From positions 1-6,877 of the forward strand of contig CAJPTP010000054.1 of assembly GCA_905373555.1 (NCBI GenBank): 6,877 nucleotides of DNA. The letters are read 5' to 3'. Of the stretch, positions 5,701-6,877 are shown in pieces; position 1 is the first letter of the stretch; each line of letters begins with the position of its first letter. The stretch is from an uncultured Francisella sp. GTDB taxonomy: Bacteria > Pseudomonadota > Gammaproteobacteria > Burkholderiales > Neisseriaceae. Below the pieces are notes generated by a model that saw nothing but the letters and a program-made list of their open reading frames with translations, was not told the origin of the DNA and searched no databases. The translations under genes and the position numbers were made by a program.

Positions 5701-6877
5701 TCAATCGTCGTCAGACGGCCCCATTTGCCCCTTCGGGCCGTCGCCTCCGTCGGAATGCCCATCGGATTGAGACTGCCGAACCGTCTGAGCGGAACCGTAT
5801 GGGGAGGAGAATCGGCCGGATCCGTAAACCGTGACGCCTTGATCGTCGGCGGATGGAATTCCCTCCCAAGTCGGCACGCTCACCTCATCCGCATCCAAGC
5901 GCATGGGCCTGGCGGGCAGAGGCTCAAACAGCCCATCCCCCCCATCCAAGCCCCAACCGCGATTCAAGGCGGACAATCCGACCTGCGGGATCAAAGTGGG
6001 GGCGGAGTTTTGCGGATCATCCGGCGCCGCCTTGCCTTGGCCGCGCCGTTCGCGCTCCAGCAGCGCCTCGGCGAAGGACCGCTCCCCGCCCAACGCCCTT
6101 GCGCCGTTTGCGCTTTGCTTGCCGCCCTCAAAGCCCAAATCGATCGATCCGCTTGGGGTCGGCGCATCCGGCCCCAAGGCGACGCCCCCGCCCAGCGGCG
6201 CCGTGGGCGTCCAAGCGGGAAAAATCTCTTTGCCCTTTCCGGGGTCGAAAAACACCTTCACCCCGTCTCCGCCGATGCGCAGAAGCGCTCTTTTTCCCTT
6301 GGCGACGTCGCCCGAGCCCGGAACGAAGGCGGCCAAAGGGTCATCCGACATTCCCGACCCCCGCCCCATCGCCGCTTGCGCCGAGCTTGGGGCGGCAACG
6401 GCGACGGCGGCGGGAGAGACTGTTTCGGAATCGGCCGAAACGTCCGGCCTCGAATCGGGCGCAGCCTCCGCTCCGTCCGCTCCGTCCGCTCCGCTCGCTC
6501 CGCCCAAGGCGCCCGGGCCGCCGAAATCCGGGAAAGACGCCGATTCGGGGGCGACGAATGCGGATGGCCTTGCTTCGGAACCGGCCCAATCGTCTCGGCC
6601 GGCCGAAAAATCCGTTCCCAAGCGCGAGGGAACGCCCAATCCCGCCCTCTCCTTGGAGGATTGAGCCTGAGCGGGCTCATCCGACTCGCCGCCCCGGTCT
6701 TCCGCCAAGCGCGCGGCCCATTCTGGGCCATTCAAGCCGTCTTGCCGGGCGGCTGCCGCATCCCCCGCCCCCGACGCGCCCGAAAGCCCCGGGCCCGAAA
6801 GCCCCAAGACGCCGACCGGCGTTTCCCGGGCTTCCCGGATCGGCGCCGTTTCGGCGGCGCCGGAGGCGCTCGCCGCG
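5701..6877 (-). CDS. Hypothetical acidic low-complexity protein, 5' part missing
   Basis: I do not recognise the family. The visible 391 residues are the C-terminal part; the frame is open to the right edge, and a TTG at 6807 is only an internal candidate start. The chain is dominated by Gly, Ala, Asp, Ser, Pro and Glu, with long disordered-looking stretches, a GAD tripeptide repeat encoded at 6467-6502, and an acidic end SDGHSDGGDGPKGQMGPSDDD split by few hydrophobic residues. One more structured segment reads RALLRIGGDGVKVFFDPGKG. No membrane segment, Cys-rich motif or catalytic signature is visible. Third codon positions favour G/C and first positions favour G, as expected for real coding on this strand. 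An antisense frame also stays open, but it is shorter and Pro/Ser-rich. It may be a surface-exposed, secreted or linker-like protein; that is a guess from composition only. Confidence 0.7.
   Translation of the reverse strand, partial: AASASGAAETAPIREARETPVGVLGLSGPGLSGASGAGDAAAARQDGLNGPEWAARLAEDRGGESDEPAQAQSSKERAGLGVPSRLGTDFSAGRDDWAGSEARPSAFVAPESASFPDFGGPGALGGASGADGADGAEAAPDSRPDVSADSETVSPAAVAVAAPSSAQAAMGRGSGMSDDPLAAFVPGSGDVAKGKRALLRIGGDGVKVFFDPGKGKEIFPAWTPTAPLGGGVALGPDAPTPSGSIDLGFEGGKQSANGARALGGERSFAEALLERERRGQGKAAPDDPQNSAPTLIPQVGLSALNRGWGLDGGDGLFEPLPARPMRLDADEVSVPTWEGIPSADDQGVTVYGSGRFSSPYGSAQTVRQSQSDGHSDGGDGPKGQMGPSDDD
6467..6502 (-). repeat. 9-bp tandem repeat encoding Gly-Ala-Asp units
   Basis: Three perfect copies of TCCGCTCCG (6467-6475, 6476-6484, 6485-6493) are followed by a variant copy CTCGCTCCG (6494-6502). 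On the coding strand they encode GAD/GAE/GAS triplets. Because the unit is a multiple of three, copy-number change would alter length without shifting the frame. Confidence 0.85.

Noticed and set aside
5903..6664. 253-codon plus-strand open frame opposite the acidic protein
   Set aside because: Its third codon positions coincide with those of the minus frame, so G/C at third positions does not decide. The minus frame is longer, has G-rich first positions and runs past the window edge, and the plus product is Pro/Ser low complexity.

Overview
This is a G+C-rich bacterial window with unusually little coding DNA. Every feature called with confidence is on the minus strand. Both tRNAs encode their CCA ends. 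The initiator tRNA has the bacterial C1:A72 mismatch and GGG/CCC anticodon stem. The tRNA-Phe body resembles beta/gammaproteobacterial versions, with betaproteobacteria slightly favoured. That placement rests on remembered tRNA sequences and is only moderately sure. 

Layout by position: 2-1123 (minus) is the first 374 codons of an NAD(P)-dependent aldehyde dehydrogenase, cut by the window edge, with a good ribosome binding site. 1136-2278 shows no convincing gene and holds a G11A8 homopolymer. 2279-2594 (plus) holds three coding-like stretches in three different frames, possibly a decayed gene. 2611-2952 is a compact tRNA operon on the minus strand: consensus promoter, tRNA-fMet, a spacer with two hairpins sharing one loop sequence, tRNA-Phe and a strong intrinsic terminator. 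2953-3783 is non-coding and contains a 128-base stretch without a single T. 3784-4260 (minus) is a Trp-rich, hydrophilic hypothetical protein whose frame stays open to 4941. 4261-5700 is mostly non-coding, with an AT-rich island at 4937-4983 and a weak terminator-like hairpin. 5701-6876 (minus) is the C-terminal 391 residues of an acidic, low-complexity Gly/Ala/Asp/Ser/Pro-rich protein that continues past the right edge. 

The many long open frames between these genes follow largely from base composition. The plus strand is poor in T there. All plus-strand stops, and the plus-strand complements of all minus-strand stops, need a T, so all six frames stay open by default. No mobile element, CRISPR array, defence island or recognisable new multi-gene system was found. 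The aldehyde dehydrogenase, tRNA operon and two hypothetical genes show no sign of working together.
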